From: Deltaproteobacteria bacterium
GTDB taxonomy: Bacteria; Desulfobacterota_B; Binatia; UBA9968
Length of the DNA: 8,693 nucleotides
Assembly: GCA_005879255.1 (NCBI GenBank)
Contig: VBKY01000431.1
Location: 701 to 9,393 of the forward strand
Reading direction: 5' to 3'
Shown here piece by piece: positions 1 through 6,939 of this stretch (the first letter of the stretch is position 1; each line of letters starts with the position of its first letter). The position numbers and the translations under genes were made by a program. The notes beneath the pieces are model-generated. The model did no database searches, was not told the origin of the DNA, and saw nothing but the letters and a program-made list of their open reading frames with translations.

Positions 1-380
1 TGACGCAGACCTACACGGGCAGCGCGCTGATGCCGACTGCGACGACGACGCCTGCGGCTCTGACGATCGTCTGGACCAATGCTCCGCAGACCAACGCCGG
101 CAGCTACTCGGTGACGGCGACGGTGAACGATGCGAATTATGAGGGATCAGCCAGCGGCACCTTCACGATCAACAAGGCCCCGGCCACGGTGGTGCTGAGT
201 AACTTGACGCAGACCTACACGGGCAGCGCGCTGATGCCGACTGCGACGACGACGCCTGCGGCTCTGACGATCGTCTGGACCAATGCTCCGCAGACCAACG
301 CCGGCAGCTACTCGGTGACGGCGACGGTGAACGATGCGAATTACCAGGGATCGGCCAGTGATACCTTCGTGATTAACAAG
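1..380 (+). repeat. Tandem 204-bp coding repeat (two MBG-like units)
   Basis: Bases 1-139 are identical to 205-343, giving a 204-bp period (68 codons). The last third of each unit diverges (GAGGGATCAGCCAG against CAGGGATCGGCCAG, and so on). Unit 1 starts at the left edge, so more copies may lie outside the window. Near-perfect DNA identity inside a coding repeat points to recent duplication or gene conversion. Confidence 0.9.
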
Positions 381-1436
381 GCCAACCAGACGATCACGTT
401 TGCGGCGCTGGTGGACAAGACCTTTGGGAACCCGGACTTTACGGTGAGCGCCACCGGCGGCGGCTCGGGCAATGCCGTGACCTTTGCGGCATCGGGCAAC
501 TGCACGGTGAGCGGCACGACGGTGCACCTTACTGGCGCCGGCTCGTGCACGATCACGGCCTCACAGTCGGGCAATGCGAACTACAACGCGGCGGCTGACG
601 TTGCGCGCACCTTCGCGATTGCCAAGGCGACGCCGGTCATCATCTGGAACAACCCGGCCGACATCAGCTACCCGACGGCGCTCAGTGCAATCCAGCTAAA
701 CGCCGCCGCCAATGTAGCGGGTAGCTTTGTCTATGCTCCTGCGTCTGGCACAGTGCTGAACGCAGGCAACGGCCAGACCTTGCACGTGGCCTTCACGCCC
801 ACTGACATCGCGAATTACAACGACGCCTCCAAGGATGTGACGATCAACGTAAACAAAGGAACGCCGGTGATCACATGGGCCAATCCCGCCGACACCAGCT
901 ACCCGACGGCGCTCAATGCAACCCAGCTAAACGCCACCGCCAATGTAGCGGGTAGCTCCGTGTATACTCCGCCGGCCGGAACACTGTTGTCTGTCGGCAG
1001 CGGTCAGACTCTGCATGTGAATTTCACACCTGCGGACAGTCTCAATTACAACAATGCGTCTAAAAACGTGTTGATTAACGTGATCTACAATTTCACCGGT
1101 TTCTTCCGTCCGGTTGATAACCTGCCGGTGCTTAACATTACTAAGGCGGGGAGTGCTGTGCCGGTCAAGTTCAGCTTGAACGGAAACCAAGGGCTCAGCA
1201 TCTTTGCCGGCGGCTACCCAACATCGGGCACGACCGCTTGCAACTCGACGGACCTGTACGACTACATCGACGAGACCGTTACGGCGGGAGGAAGCAGCCT
1301 TAGCTACGATGCAAGCGCTAACCAATATGTCTACGTCTGGAAAACCGAGAAGTCGTGGGCCGGTTCGTGCAGGCAATTAGTTGTGAAATTGAGCGATGGC
1401 ACCTACCACCGCGCAAACTTCAACTTCTCTAAATGA
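1..1436 (+). CDS. Secreted Ig-like/MBG-repeat protein with C-terminal PxKF domain (5'-partial)
   Basis: The frame is open from the left edge (first full codon at base 3), so the N-terminus and any signal peptide lie outside the window; the ATG at base 30 sits inside a repeat and is not a real start. Domains in order: two near-identical 68-residue MBG-like repeats (each with TYTGSALMP and NAGSYSVTATVNDANY), one Ig-like repeat with NQTITFAALVDKTFG and a CTVSG...CTITAS cysteine pair, then two 77-residue repeats beginning TPVI-W and containing GQTLHV-FTP. The C-terminal domain, from about 1084, contains VPVKFSLNGNQGL (PVKF at 1161-1172) and conserved cysteines at 1239-1241 and 1368-1370, as in PxKF domain proteins. 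Such repeat arrays are normally extracellular or surface modules acting as spacers or in adhesion; no catalytic domain is visible. Sampled GC is about 65% within the repeats. The stop is followed by a strong terminator. The architecture is clear; the biological role is unknown. Confidence 0.85.
   Translation, partial: TQTYTGSALMPTATTTPAALTIVWTNAPQTNAGSYSVTATVNDANYEGSASGTFTINKAPATVVLSNLTQTYTGSALMPTATTTPAALTIVWTNAPQTNAGSYSVTATVNDANYQGSASDTFVINKANQTITFAALVDKTFGNPDFTVSATGGGSGNAVTFAASGNCTVSGTTVHLTGAGSCTITASQSGNANYNAAADVARTFAIAKATPVIIWNNPADISYPTALSAIQLNAAANVAGSFVYAPASGTVLNAGNGQTLHVAFTPTDIANYNDASKDVTINVNKGTPVITWANPADTSYPTALNATQLNATANVAGSSVYTPPAGTLLSVGSGQTLHVNFTPADSLNYNNASKNVLINVIYNFTGFFRPVDNLPVLNITKAGSAVPVKFSLNGNQGLSIFAGGYPTSGTTACNSTDLYDYIDETVTAGGSSLSYDASANQYVYVWKTEKSWAGSCRQLVVKLSDGTYHRANFNFSK
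630..1083 (+). repeat. Imperfect tandem 231-bp coding repeat (two Ig-like units)
   Basis: Unit 1 starts at 630 and unit 2 at 861, both with ACGCCGGT and encoding TPVI-W. Both share long blocks such as CAGCTACCCGACGGCGCTCA and GCCAATGTAGCGGGTAGC. The 77-residue period is that of the TPxITW...GQTL repeats common in bacterial surface proteins. The second unit diverges toward its end, where it joins the PxKF domain. Confidence 0.8.
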
Positions 1437-1462
1437 TCGACTGAATAAGTTGACGGTGTACG

Positions 1463-1501
1463 GGGCGGAGAAAGAGGCAACTCATCTCCGCCCTTTTTTT
1501 T
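1463..1501 (+). terminator. Intrinsic terminator of the repeat-protein gene
   Basis: A perfect 9-bp stem (GGGCGGAGA at 1463-1471 with TCTCCGCCC at 1485-1493), a 13-nt loop and a run of eight T (1494-1501) lie 26 bp after the stop codon. There is no matching T-run on the opposite strand, so it serves the plus-strand gene only. Confidence 0.93.
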
Positions 1502-1627
1502 GGCAATTAGGTCGCAAGCGCAATCGAGTTAGCGAGAACCGCAGCCAGTGTGTGTCATGGGCGTCGGAGATCATCTATTCCCCCTTCGATCCCCACGGCA
1601 ATCAGACCAGGCGAGTTCGCCGGTTCG

Positions 1628-2644
1628 TTAGTTTGTGGCAAACGTTTCCTGAAACAGTTTGATATAGCGGTTGAAGTCACCGTACATTTCCGCCGAACCA
1701 AAGGCTGGTTTAATCCCCTCAGTGAGGCGTGCAACCTCCGGCGGGGTGTCGATTCGGTCCGGAATACGCCTTTGGGCGCGTAGGATCTCCTGACCGGTCT
1801 TGGACAGCAAGAAATCGATAAAAAGTTTTCCCGCGTTTGGATTAGGCGCTTTGGAGGAAAGACCCACGGGATGGATATTGGCGTAGACCGGATCGAGCGC
1901 AACCCAGTCCACGGGCGCGCCCCCGAGTTTAAGCGATTCATAGTTTTGCGAGTAGGCCGTCAAGGCGAGCTTGAACTCTCCGGCGGCGACCAGCTGTGCG
2001 ACCAGCTCTCGGCCGTTGCGCAGTTGGACTTTGGTTTTCGCCAACTGCCGCATGAAGCTAAGACCCCTTTCCTCTCCCAGGCCCCGGATCACGACCGCGA
2101 ACCATTCATAGGACTTCGCGTCCAGGCCGATCTGTCCAGACCAAGTCCGCTTCAGGAGATCGGTATAAGATTTTGGCACTTCTTCTTTAGTGACTAATCT
2201 GGTGTTATATCCCGCCACCGCATAGTTTGTGTAAATCGACGTCCACGTACCTCGCGGATCTTTATATCCCTCGCGGTAAAATCGGGACTCGGGAGATTCG
2301 TAGACGGCCAGCATCCCCTTCTCACTAAGGAGCTGCGTATAGATCGCCGAATTCATAAAGACATCCCAGAGATGCTTCCCGGCCCGGGCTTCGGTGAAGA
2401 TTCGCTCAACCAACTGAGGACCCCCGGTACGGAAATACTCGGCCGTTACTTTGGGGTAACGCTGGCGAAAATGATCTATCAGCATTTTCGCGTCAGCCGA
2501 CCCGATGGTTGTATACCAAACCATCTTTTTTTCGACTTCCGCCTGCTCCTTCCACTGCGAAGCCGGCGCGAATCTGGGCATTAGAGACAAACCCATAGAT
2601 AGCAAAAGCCCTATTTTCACTACGATGCATTTACGTCGTATCAT
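1628..2644 (-). CDS. Extracellular solute-binding protein of an ABC transporter (Fe3+/family 1-type fold)
   Basis: This 338-residue protein has an N-terminal signal peptide: basic MIRRK, a hydrophobic stretch at about residues 7-22, and a likely cleavage after APA (about residue 28). There is no lipobox, so it should be a soluble periplasmic protein. The mature part has the type II periplasmic-binding fold of the iron/putrescine/thiamine-like group: VWYTTIG (42-48, first strand), DHFRQRYPKV (57-66), AGKHLWDVFMNS (88-99), YNTRLV (146-151), NPNAGKLFIDFLLSKTGQEIL (268-288). The length is usual for the family. No permease or ATPase gene is in the window, so the transporter partners are elsewhere. 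It lies 8 bp downstream of the racemase-fold gene on the same strand, almost certainly the same transcript. The start has no obvious Shine-Dalgarno (upstream GCCAAAAG), so translation may be coupled to the upstream gene. The ligand cannot be inferred; the metal-binding tyrosine pattern was not established. Confidence 0.88.
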   Translation of the reverse strand: MIRRKCIVVKIGLLLSMGLSLMPRFAPASQWKEQAEVEKKMVWYTTIGSADAKMLIDHFRQRYPKVTAEYFRTGGPQLVERIFTEARAGKHLWDVFMNSAIYTQLLSEKGMLAVYESPESRFYREGYKDPRGTWTSIYTNYAVAGYNTRLVTKEEVPKSYTDLLKRTWSGQIGLDAKSYEWFAVVIRGLGEERGLSFMRQLAKTKVQLRNGRELVAQLVAAGEFKLALTAYSQNYESLKLGGAPVDWVALDPVYANIHPVGLSSKAPNPNAGKLFIDFLLSKTGQEILRAQRRIPDRIDTPPEVARLTEGIKPAFGSAEMYGDFNRYIKLFQETFATN

Positions 2645-2652
2645 CTTTTGGC

Positions 2653-3402
2653 CTATGGCATAGTCTCAAGCAAAAGCCCGCGACCCGTGACCGGCTGCCT
2701 GACGTGCAATCTTTTTTGTATCGCCCAAACCCTGGCCGCGACGGCGCAGACCACTCGAATCTGAAGATCCTGCTCCAAGAGCGGAACCACATCCAAAACG
2801 CGCCACCCCGAACCAATCAAGCAAATCCCATCGCTCTCCGGATATTTGCAATAAAGGTTTCGAGCGAAGGCGTAAGCCTCGTACGGAGAGACGCTCCCTA
2901 TATCGGCAAACCCAACCGGAAAGCCTTCTACGGTTGGCACCTGAAATCCCGCGTCGGAGAAATAACTGAAGTATTTCGCTAGCCGGCCGCTGCTGTTCCC
3001 ATCGTCATAGGAGCTGATGACAAGCAACTTCTTGATGCCGAGCGCCCTCGCTGCTTCGACCAAGACCATTCCCGTCGTGACAACCGGAATGCAATATTTC
3101 TCTTCCAGTTCTCTGACTATCTCCTCCGATCGAACATAGCCCTTCTGGACGAAAAGGGGCGCGCCTTCGGGATGAATGAGATCCACTTTCATTTCTGCCA
3201 ATTCGGCAATCAGCTTCTCAGCCGCCGCAAATCCGTCGACAAATTCCTTCTCGAGCCCTTCACTGACGCCGACGAACTTCGGGATCACGCCGATCCCTTC
3301 GGGCAGAAGTCGGATGAATTCTTCAAGGGAACCCGGTCGATAAGTGGGTTTGATAACGCCTACGACGCCGCGCCAACTACCCGAAAAGTTTTTCTTGGCC
3401 AT
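2653..3402 (-). CDS. Asp/Glu racemase / maleate isomerase / arylmalonate decarboxylase-fold protein
   Basis: This 249-residue cytoplasmic protein has the two-lobed Asp/Glu racemase superfamily pattern: WRGVVGVIKPT at the N-terminus (10-20), VDLIHPEGAP (73-82), the second-lobe start IKKLLVISSYDD (123-134), and DGICLIGSGWRVLDVVP (191-207). The closest match by pattern is the maleate cis-trans isomerase/arylmalonate decarboxylase branch, whose members have the -VLD-IP- motif after the second active-site position. Family catalytic cysteines appear replaced: the first position aligns roughly with E79/G80 and the second with G197, so classical two-cysteine racemisation is unlikely. First gene of a two-gene operon with a solute-binding protein, suggesting action on an imported organic acid, but the substrate is unknown. 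No strong Shine-Dalgarno precedes the ATG; the length fits the family. Confidence 0.82.
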   Translation of the reverse strand: MAKKNFSGSWRGVVGVIKPTYRPGSLEEFIRLLPEGIGVIPKFVGVSEGLEKEFVDGFAAAEKLIAELAEMKVDLIHPEGAPLFVQKGYVRSEEIVRELEEKYCIPVVTTGMVLVEAARALGIKKLLVISSYDDGNSSGRLAKYFSYFSDAGFQVPTVEGFPVGFADIGSVSPYEAYAFARNLYCKYPESDGICLIGSGWRVLDVVPLLEQDLQIRVVCAVAARVWAIQKRLHVRQPVTGRGLLLETMP

Positions 3403-3476
3403 CTTGGATTACCGACTTCTTATCTTGCCATTTGGTCAAGTCGCTGTTGCCGCCTGAATAGTGCCTAACGCTTCTT

Positions 3477-3506
3477 TTTCTAGTCGACATCGGTTTATCA
3501 TGTCAA
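3477..3506 (-). promoter_or_regulatory. Possible sigma70-like promoter of the racemase/solute-binding operon
   Basis: Reading the minus strand, a perfect TTGACA (-35, plus-strand 3501-3506) is followed after 18 bp by TAGAAA (-10, plus-strand 3477-3482; four of six match TATAAT). It lies about 75-105 bp upstream of the ATG at 3402, in the 247-bp gap between the helicase stop and this operon. The rest of that gap (3403-3649) shows no gene and no convincing terminator. Confidence 0.35.
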
Positions 3507-3649
3507 CTTTGCAGCGGGACTTAAAGGAACTGAGAAATCCTGTGAGTCACCTTCCGCGTAACATTTGTTCAAAATGAGAGGAAAGATTGTCCGGAAAGAA
3601 AAGCCAGGGCCGGTATGTTTCCCCGACCCCGAATGTTTCCGTTCCACAA

Positions 3650-6040
3650 TTACGCACTGGCTTCTTCAGCGCGGAATCCAAGCGCTCTGTACGTTTTGAG
3701 CCGACGAGCATGCATTCTACTGAGAATTGTTACTTTCGAATCGAAATAATCATAGACCAGGACGCTTTGCTTGCCTCGATAACTTCTTAACGCTCTGCCA
3801 ACGTACTGAACAATTTTCCCTTTGAAAGAAAGAGGAAAGATGAGAAAAAGAGTATCTATTTGCGGGCAGTCAAATCCTTCGCCCAAGAATTCTCCTGTGG
3901 CAATTAGGAGTAGCTCTATCTGAGGAGAAGCGTTGTCGATCGCTTTCAGAATAGCCGATCGTTCCCTTTTGCCCACAGCGCCACTTAAAACAAAAGGAAT
4001 CTTCCCTTTTTGAACCAATCTATCAGCGAGCAGTCGGCAATGTTTCTTCCATTGAGTGAGAATCAAGCATCGGCGTCCGCCGCTTAAAGCGGATATCACA
4101 TCTTCTTCGATCAATGCGTTCCGAGCCTCGTCTTTGACCAAGTTACGAAAAATGTCCTGGATTGAAGTGTTTTCTTCAGTTGGAAACGTAAACGGGGTCT
4201 CTCGAACGTTCAGCTTCAGAGACAAATCGCTTTGAGCATCCTCAATCTCACAACGTATCGGTCCGCACTGCATAGTAATAATGTTCTGGAGACCATCGCG
4301 ACGGTAGGGAGTAGCCGTTAGCCCGAGCATATATCGCACAGGGGCTTTTTTGATACTGCCCTCAAAGGTAAATGCCGGTAAATGATGGCACTCATCCACG
4401 ACAACGAAGCCGTACATTGCGAAAAAAGTTTCTAGATCCTCAATGCTTTTCAAGCTCTGAATCATTGCCAAATCAACAAGTCCGCTCAGACGCTTCCTAC
4501 CACCTCCCTCTTGACCGATTTCACGTGAGGGAAGGTCTAGCAGTTTCATCAGCTGTACTCGCCGTTGTTCTAGGATTGGCTTCCGATGAGCCAGGATAAG
4601 TGTCGGTAGATTCCGCTTGGCAACCATGTAGCAACCCATCACTGTTTTGCCTGCTCCCGGTGGAGCCACCAAAACTCCCGTCTCATAGTCGAGCATCTTC
4701 TGAACTGCACTTTCCTGTGATGGCGTCAGTGAACCCCGAAATTGAAAACATAACCGTTCGGGATTAACTCGGTGGTCAGTTATAGCAAGTTCGCTGCCGG
4801 CATCCTTTGCCAGATCTCGGATGTCTTGCAGAATTCCACGAGGCACGTGGATGAAAGCGATGTCCTCCTGGTAGCACCTGACTAACCTCGGAATTAGGAA
4901 TGTGGAAAGTCGCAATTTTTGCCGCTCATAGAACTTGGGATTATGGAAAGATGCCAGGTGCTTGATCTGAGAAAGCATCCAAGGTGGCATTCCAGTTTTC
5001 TCCAAACTTATCGTCGCTCCTAACATACAGCGAAGTTGCTTAGGAGGAGGGTATCTTTTGCGTGCAAAAGGAGAAGCGCATCTCGTAAATCCTGGCCCAA
5101 CTGTGAGCGCTGGAATCTTATCAAGCAAAGCTTCGAGGTGTGTCTGAGAGAGTCGTTCCACGCGGCTAAGGAAAGCCCACTGGTCTGGATGGGAACTCAG
5201 ATCGGGTTCCTCGGGATTCACGAACTCCGTATTTCCTTCCGCTCGGCTCTTTTTCTGAAGCGGCAAGGCAATGAGATTTCCAAATCCACCCGCTGGCACA
5301 AAGTCTTGGTTGGGGAAAAACCTGTCATAGCTCGCGAGATCAATTTCACCGCGAATATTCATTGTTTCTCTTAGAATTCGCATCCCGAGTTGTCTAGCCA
5401 AGACCGCCGATACCGGTGAGTTGAAGAAAATCCAGACGTGACCACCTTTTCCTGAACGAGATCGTTCAAGGTAAGCTGGTATTTCAAAACGCTTGCAGAC
5501 ATCGAGAAAAGCTAGGCTGTCCAAGACCCAACCTTCTTTGTCAAAGTCACAAGCTAGAAACCAGCAGCTATTGTGCTTCAGCAGTGGGTAACAACCGATA
5601 ATTTTTTCTCCGACAAGGTGTTCGTGTATCACTCGTTCGGTCAAAGGGAAATATTTCTTGGGCTTTCCCGTTCCAGAGTTCCAAGGATGTTCTACTGCTG
5701 GAGAATATCCTTTTTTGCCACTTCGTTCGTTGGTCCAGAAATTCGCATAGACGTCATCTCTTCCTCGAAAGAGGCTTCGAAACAAAGCAATTTTATCTGC
5801 AGCAGTGGAATCGGCAGTGAGCGAACTAGTCGGTTCAATTTTTAATGGGAGTTGATCGGATTTTTCCTGATAGCCACGTGATGGCTCGCGAACCGACAAA
5901 CCCAAAAGTCTGCGGAGTTCCTTTTGGAGTTGAACAGGGGGTTTAGTTTCGAATTCCAATAACGCAGGAAAACGCACCTCGCATACTGCAAAATGACACG
6001 AGCACAAACAGACACGCAAACAGGACGTTGGCAAACGCAT
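3650..6040 (-). CDS. TOTE-type archaeo-eukaryotic primase fused to a superfamily II (DEAD/DEAH-like) helicase
   Basis: Open frame of 796 residues. The primase domain (about 81-310) begins ADKIALFRSLFRGRDDVYA, has the metal-binding ACDFDKEGW (D165, D167), the SGKGGHVWIFF block (196-206) and the FPNQDFVPAGGFGNLIALPLQ stretch (242-262), all typical of the TOTE-conflict-system primase family. The helicase follows: Walker A APPGAGKT (459-466), DECH box (549-552), GLTATP (573-578), motif V GEFLGEGFDCPQ (716-727), motif VI QYVGRALRS (745-753); all look intact. No HKD nuclease motif is seen. The cysteine cluster many relatives carry between the GYSP and LT motifs (here 111-134) is absent. Residues 18-43 are encoded by a 79-bp inverted copy of the divergent gene, and residues 1-17 (MRLPTSCLRVCLCSCHF) look non-native, so the ATG at 6040 is doubtful; in-frame TTG codons at 5905 (residue 46) and 5899 (residue 48) are alternatives, or the real 5' end has been lost. 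These families are predicted to act on invading nucleic acid or in mobile-element conflicts; that role is from family knowledge, not shown here. Confidence 0.86.
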   Translation of the reverse strand: MRLPTSCLRVCLCSCHFAVCEVRFPALLEFETKPPVQLQKELRRLLGLSVREPSRGYQEKSDQLPLKIEPTSSLTADSTAADKIALFRSLFRGRDDVYANFWTNERSGKKGYSPAVEHPWNSGTGKPKKYFPLTERVIHEHLVGEKIIGCYPLLKHNSCWFLACDFDKEGWVLDSLAFLDVCKRFEIPAYLERSRSGKGGHVWIFFNSPVSAVLARQLGMRILRETMNIRGEIDLASYDRFFPNQDFVPAGGFGNLIALPLQKKSRAEGNTEFVNPEEPDLSSHPDQWAFLSRVERLSQTHLEALLDKIPALTVGPGFTRCASPFARKRYPPPKQLRCMLGATISLEKTGMPPWMLSQIKHLASFHNPKFYERQKLRLSTFLIPRLVRCYQEDIAFIHVPRGILQDIRDLAKDAGSELAITDHRVNPERLCFQFRGSLTPSQESAVQKMLDYETGVLVAPPGAGKTVMGCYMVAKRNLPTLILAHRKPILEQRRVQLMKLLDLPSREIGQEGGGRKRLSGLVDLAMIQSLKSIEDLETFFAMYGFVVVDECHHLPAFTFEGSIKKAPVRYMLGLTATPYRRDGLQNIITMQCGPIRCEIEDAQSDLSLKLNVRETPFTFPTEENTSIQDIFRNLVKDEARNALIEEDVISALSGGRRCLILTQWKKHCRLLADRLVQKGKIPFVLSGAVGKRERSAILKAIDNASPQIELLLIATGEFLGEGFDCPQIDTLFLIFPLSFKGKIVQYVGRALRSYRGKQSVLVYDYFDSKVTILSRMHARRLKTYRALGFRAEEASA
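5911..5989 (-). repeat. 79-bp perfect inverted repeat, left arm
   Basis: Exactly complementary to 6261-6339 (position i pairs with 12250-i). Arms are 79 bp and the spacer is 271 bp. On the minus strand it encodes residues 18-43 of the helicase frame, in the same reading frame as in the plus-strand TIGR04255 gene. The identity stops sharply at both ends (5990 against 6260, and 5910 against 6340). Confidence 0.97.
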
Positions 6041-6045
6041 ACCAC

Positions 6046-6065
6046 ACTAGGAAATACTAGGAAAT
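6046..6065. repeat. Tandem direct repeat ACTAGGAAAT x2 between divergent genes
   Basis: ACTAGGAAAT occurs at 6046-6055 and immediately again at 6056-6065, with a degenerate third element (CGTAGGAAC) at 6068-6076. It lies just upstream of the helicase ATG at 6040 and 120 bp before the divergent operon start. It could be an operator for a regulator of one or both genes; no regulator gene is in the window. Confidence 0.5.
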
Positions 6066-6173
6066 ATCGTAGGAACCAGACTCGCTTGCAGAGCTGTAAT
6101 CGTTAATGGTAGTTTTCCCGGCATCAGTGGGACGGCCCGGAACTTGTAACTGGGCGTGATTCAAATCGCAAGC

Positions 6174-6178
6174 GGGAG
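6174..6178 (+). promoter_or_regulatory. Shine-Dalgarno that fixes a TTG start at 6186
   Basis: GGGAG lies 7 nt before an in-frame TTG at 6186-6188. The upstream in-frame GTG at 6156 has no comparable site. Starting at 6186 gives MADTPSLL..., an N-terminus of the length expected for the family. Confidence 0.6.
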
Positions 6179-6185
6179 TAAAAAT

Positions 6186-6939
6186 TTGGCTGACACCCCC
6201 TCTCTTCTGACGCTTCCCGATGTGGAGCGTGCGCAATTTGAAAAAACTTTCATCAAGACCGCAGTATGCGAGGTGCGTTTTCCTGCGTTATTGGAATTCG
6301 AAACTAAACCCCCTGTTCAACTCCAAAAGGAACTCCGCAAAGATTTTCCGCACTATGAGCGTCAGCAATCGGTGAGCCTGAATGATCCCGCCGACAGAGA
6401 AGCGAAACACCTTTTCAAATCAAAAAAGGGTGACTGGATCGTCTCGTTCAGGTCGTCGGCTATTGCAATCGAAACGAGCCGTTACACTCATTTTGAAGAT
6501 TTTCATCAGCAAGTGCAGGCCGTGTTAGAGAAGAGTAAACCCTTGCTTGATACTGATTTTTTTACAAGGGTCGGCCTGAGATATATAAACGAGGTGCGGA
6601 TTGAGGACACAAAACTTGATGGTTGGATCAGAGAAGAACTTATTGCACCGTTAGTAAAGGGTGTTTACGGAACCGTTGATCGGTTCGCACAAGAGGTCAG
6701 AGGAGTTACGAAGAACGGCAAATATAGTTTTCGCCATGGCATTGTCGGTCTAGAAGCCGATAAAAGCGATCTTTACACGATAGACTTTGATTTCTATAAT
6801 GAGAACGTCGAAGCTAATAGCGTGAATGCCTCTAATCTCTGAATTCAATAAAGAAAGCTTCCGCTTTTTTTCGTGGGTCATTGGTCCTAAAGTTAAAGAG
6901 CGTTTAGGTAAAATAATCCCAAAGAAAGAGCAAAAATGA
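6186..6939 (+). CDS. TIGR04255-family protein, frameshifted near its 3' end
   Basis: The N-terminal FIKTAVCEVRFPALLEF strand, the ELRKDFPHYERQQSV segment and the hallmark TRVGLRYINEV (6569-6601) identify the TIGR04255 family, sporadically distributed proteins of unknown function. The uncorrected frame runs from GTG 6156 or TTG 6186 to TGA 6840-6842 and ends abruptly after DFDFYNENVEANSV. One base further over (codons from 6826), the sequence reads PLISEFNKESFRFFSWVIG...KERLGKIIPKKEQK and stops at TGA 6937-6939. That is the helical C-terminus expected for the family and gives 250 residues in all. The shift must lie in about 6823-6842, because the second frame has TGA at 6823-6825. The corrected stop overlaps the next gene's ATG (ATGA, 6936-6939), as expected for an intact operon. 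First gene of a three-gene cassette. Either a recent inactivating insertion or a sequence error. The start is TTG 6186 on Shine-Dalgarno evidence. Confidence 0.82.
6261..6339 (+). repeat. 79-bp perfect inverted repeat, right arm (probable source copy)
   Basis: This arm encodes AVCEVRFPALLEF through QLQKELR of the TIGR04255-family protein, where it fits the expected N-terminal strand of that family. It is therefore probably the original and the arm at 5911-5989 the derived copy. Confidence 0.95.

Noticed and set aside
147..1376. Long minus-strand open frames opposite the repeat protein.
   Set aside because: They are Arg/His-rich shadows of a high-GC coding repeat and encode no recognisable domain.
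1610..1621. GGCGAGTTCGCC hairpin downstream of the solute-binding gene as a minus-strand terminator.
   Set aside because: The stem is only 5 bp with a 2-nt loop and no T-run follows on the minus strand.
1396..1783. Plus-strand open frames crossing the terminator and the end of the solute-binding gene.
   Set aside because: They overlap the terminator and antisense coding sequence and show no protein-like pattern.
3587..3649. Possible terminator after the primase-helicase stop (GCCCTGGC followed by TTTTCTTT on the minus strand).
   Set aside because: The stem is only 3 bp and the T-run is interrupted.
6156..6158. GTG as the start of the TIGR04255 gene.
   Set aside because: No Shine-Dalgarno at the right distance; the TTG at 6186 has GGGAG 7 nt upstream and gives a more family-like N-terminus.
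6154..6169. GATTCAAATC resembles a tRNA T-loop, raising a tRNA or att-site remnant.
   Set aside because: No complementary 5-bp T-stem, no anticodon arm and no acceptor stem could be built around it.
6837..6843. CTC TGA A resembles the release-factor-2 programmed +1 frameshift site (CTT TGA C) and lies at the TIGR04255 frame change.
   Set aside because: The codon before the stop is CTC, where slippage re-pairs poorly. There is no G-rich Shine-Dalgarno stimulator just upstream, and a second indel in the HNH gene makes error or decay simpler.
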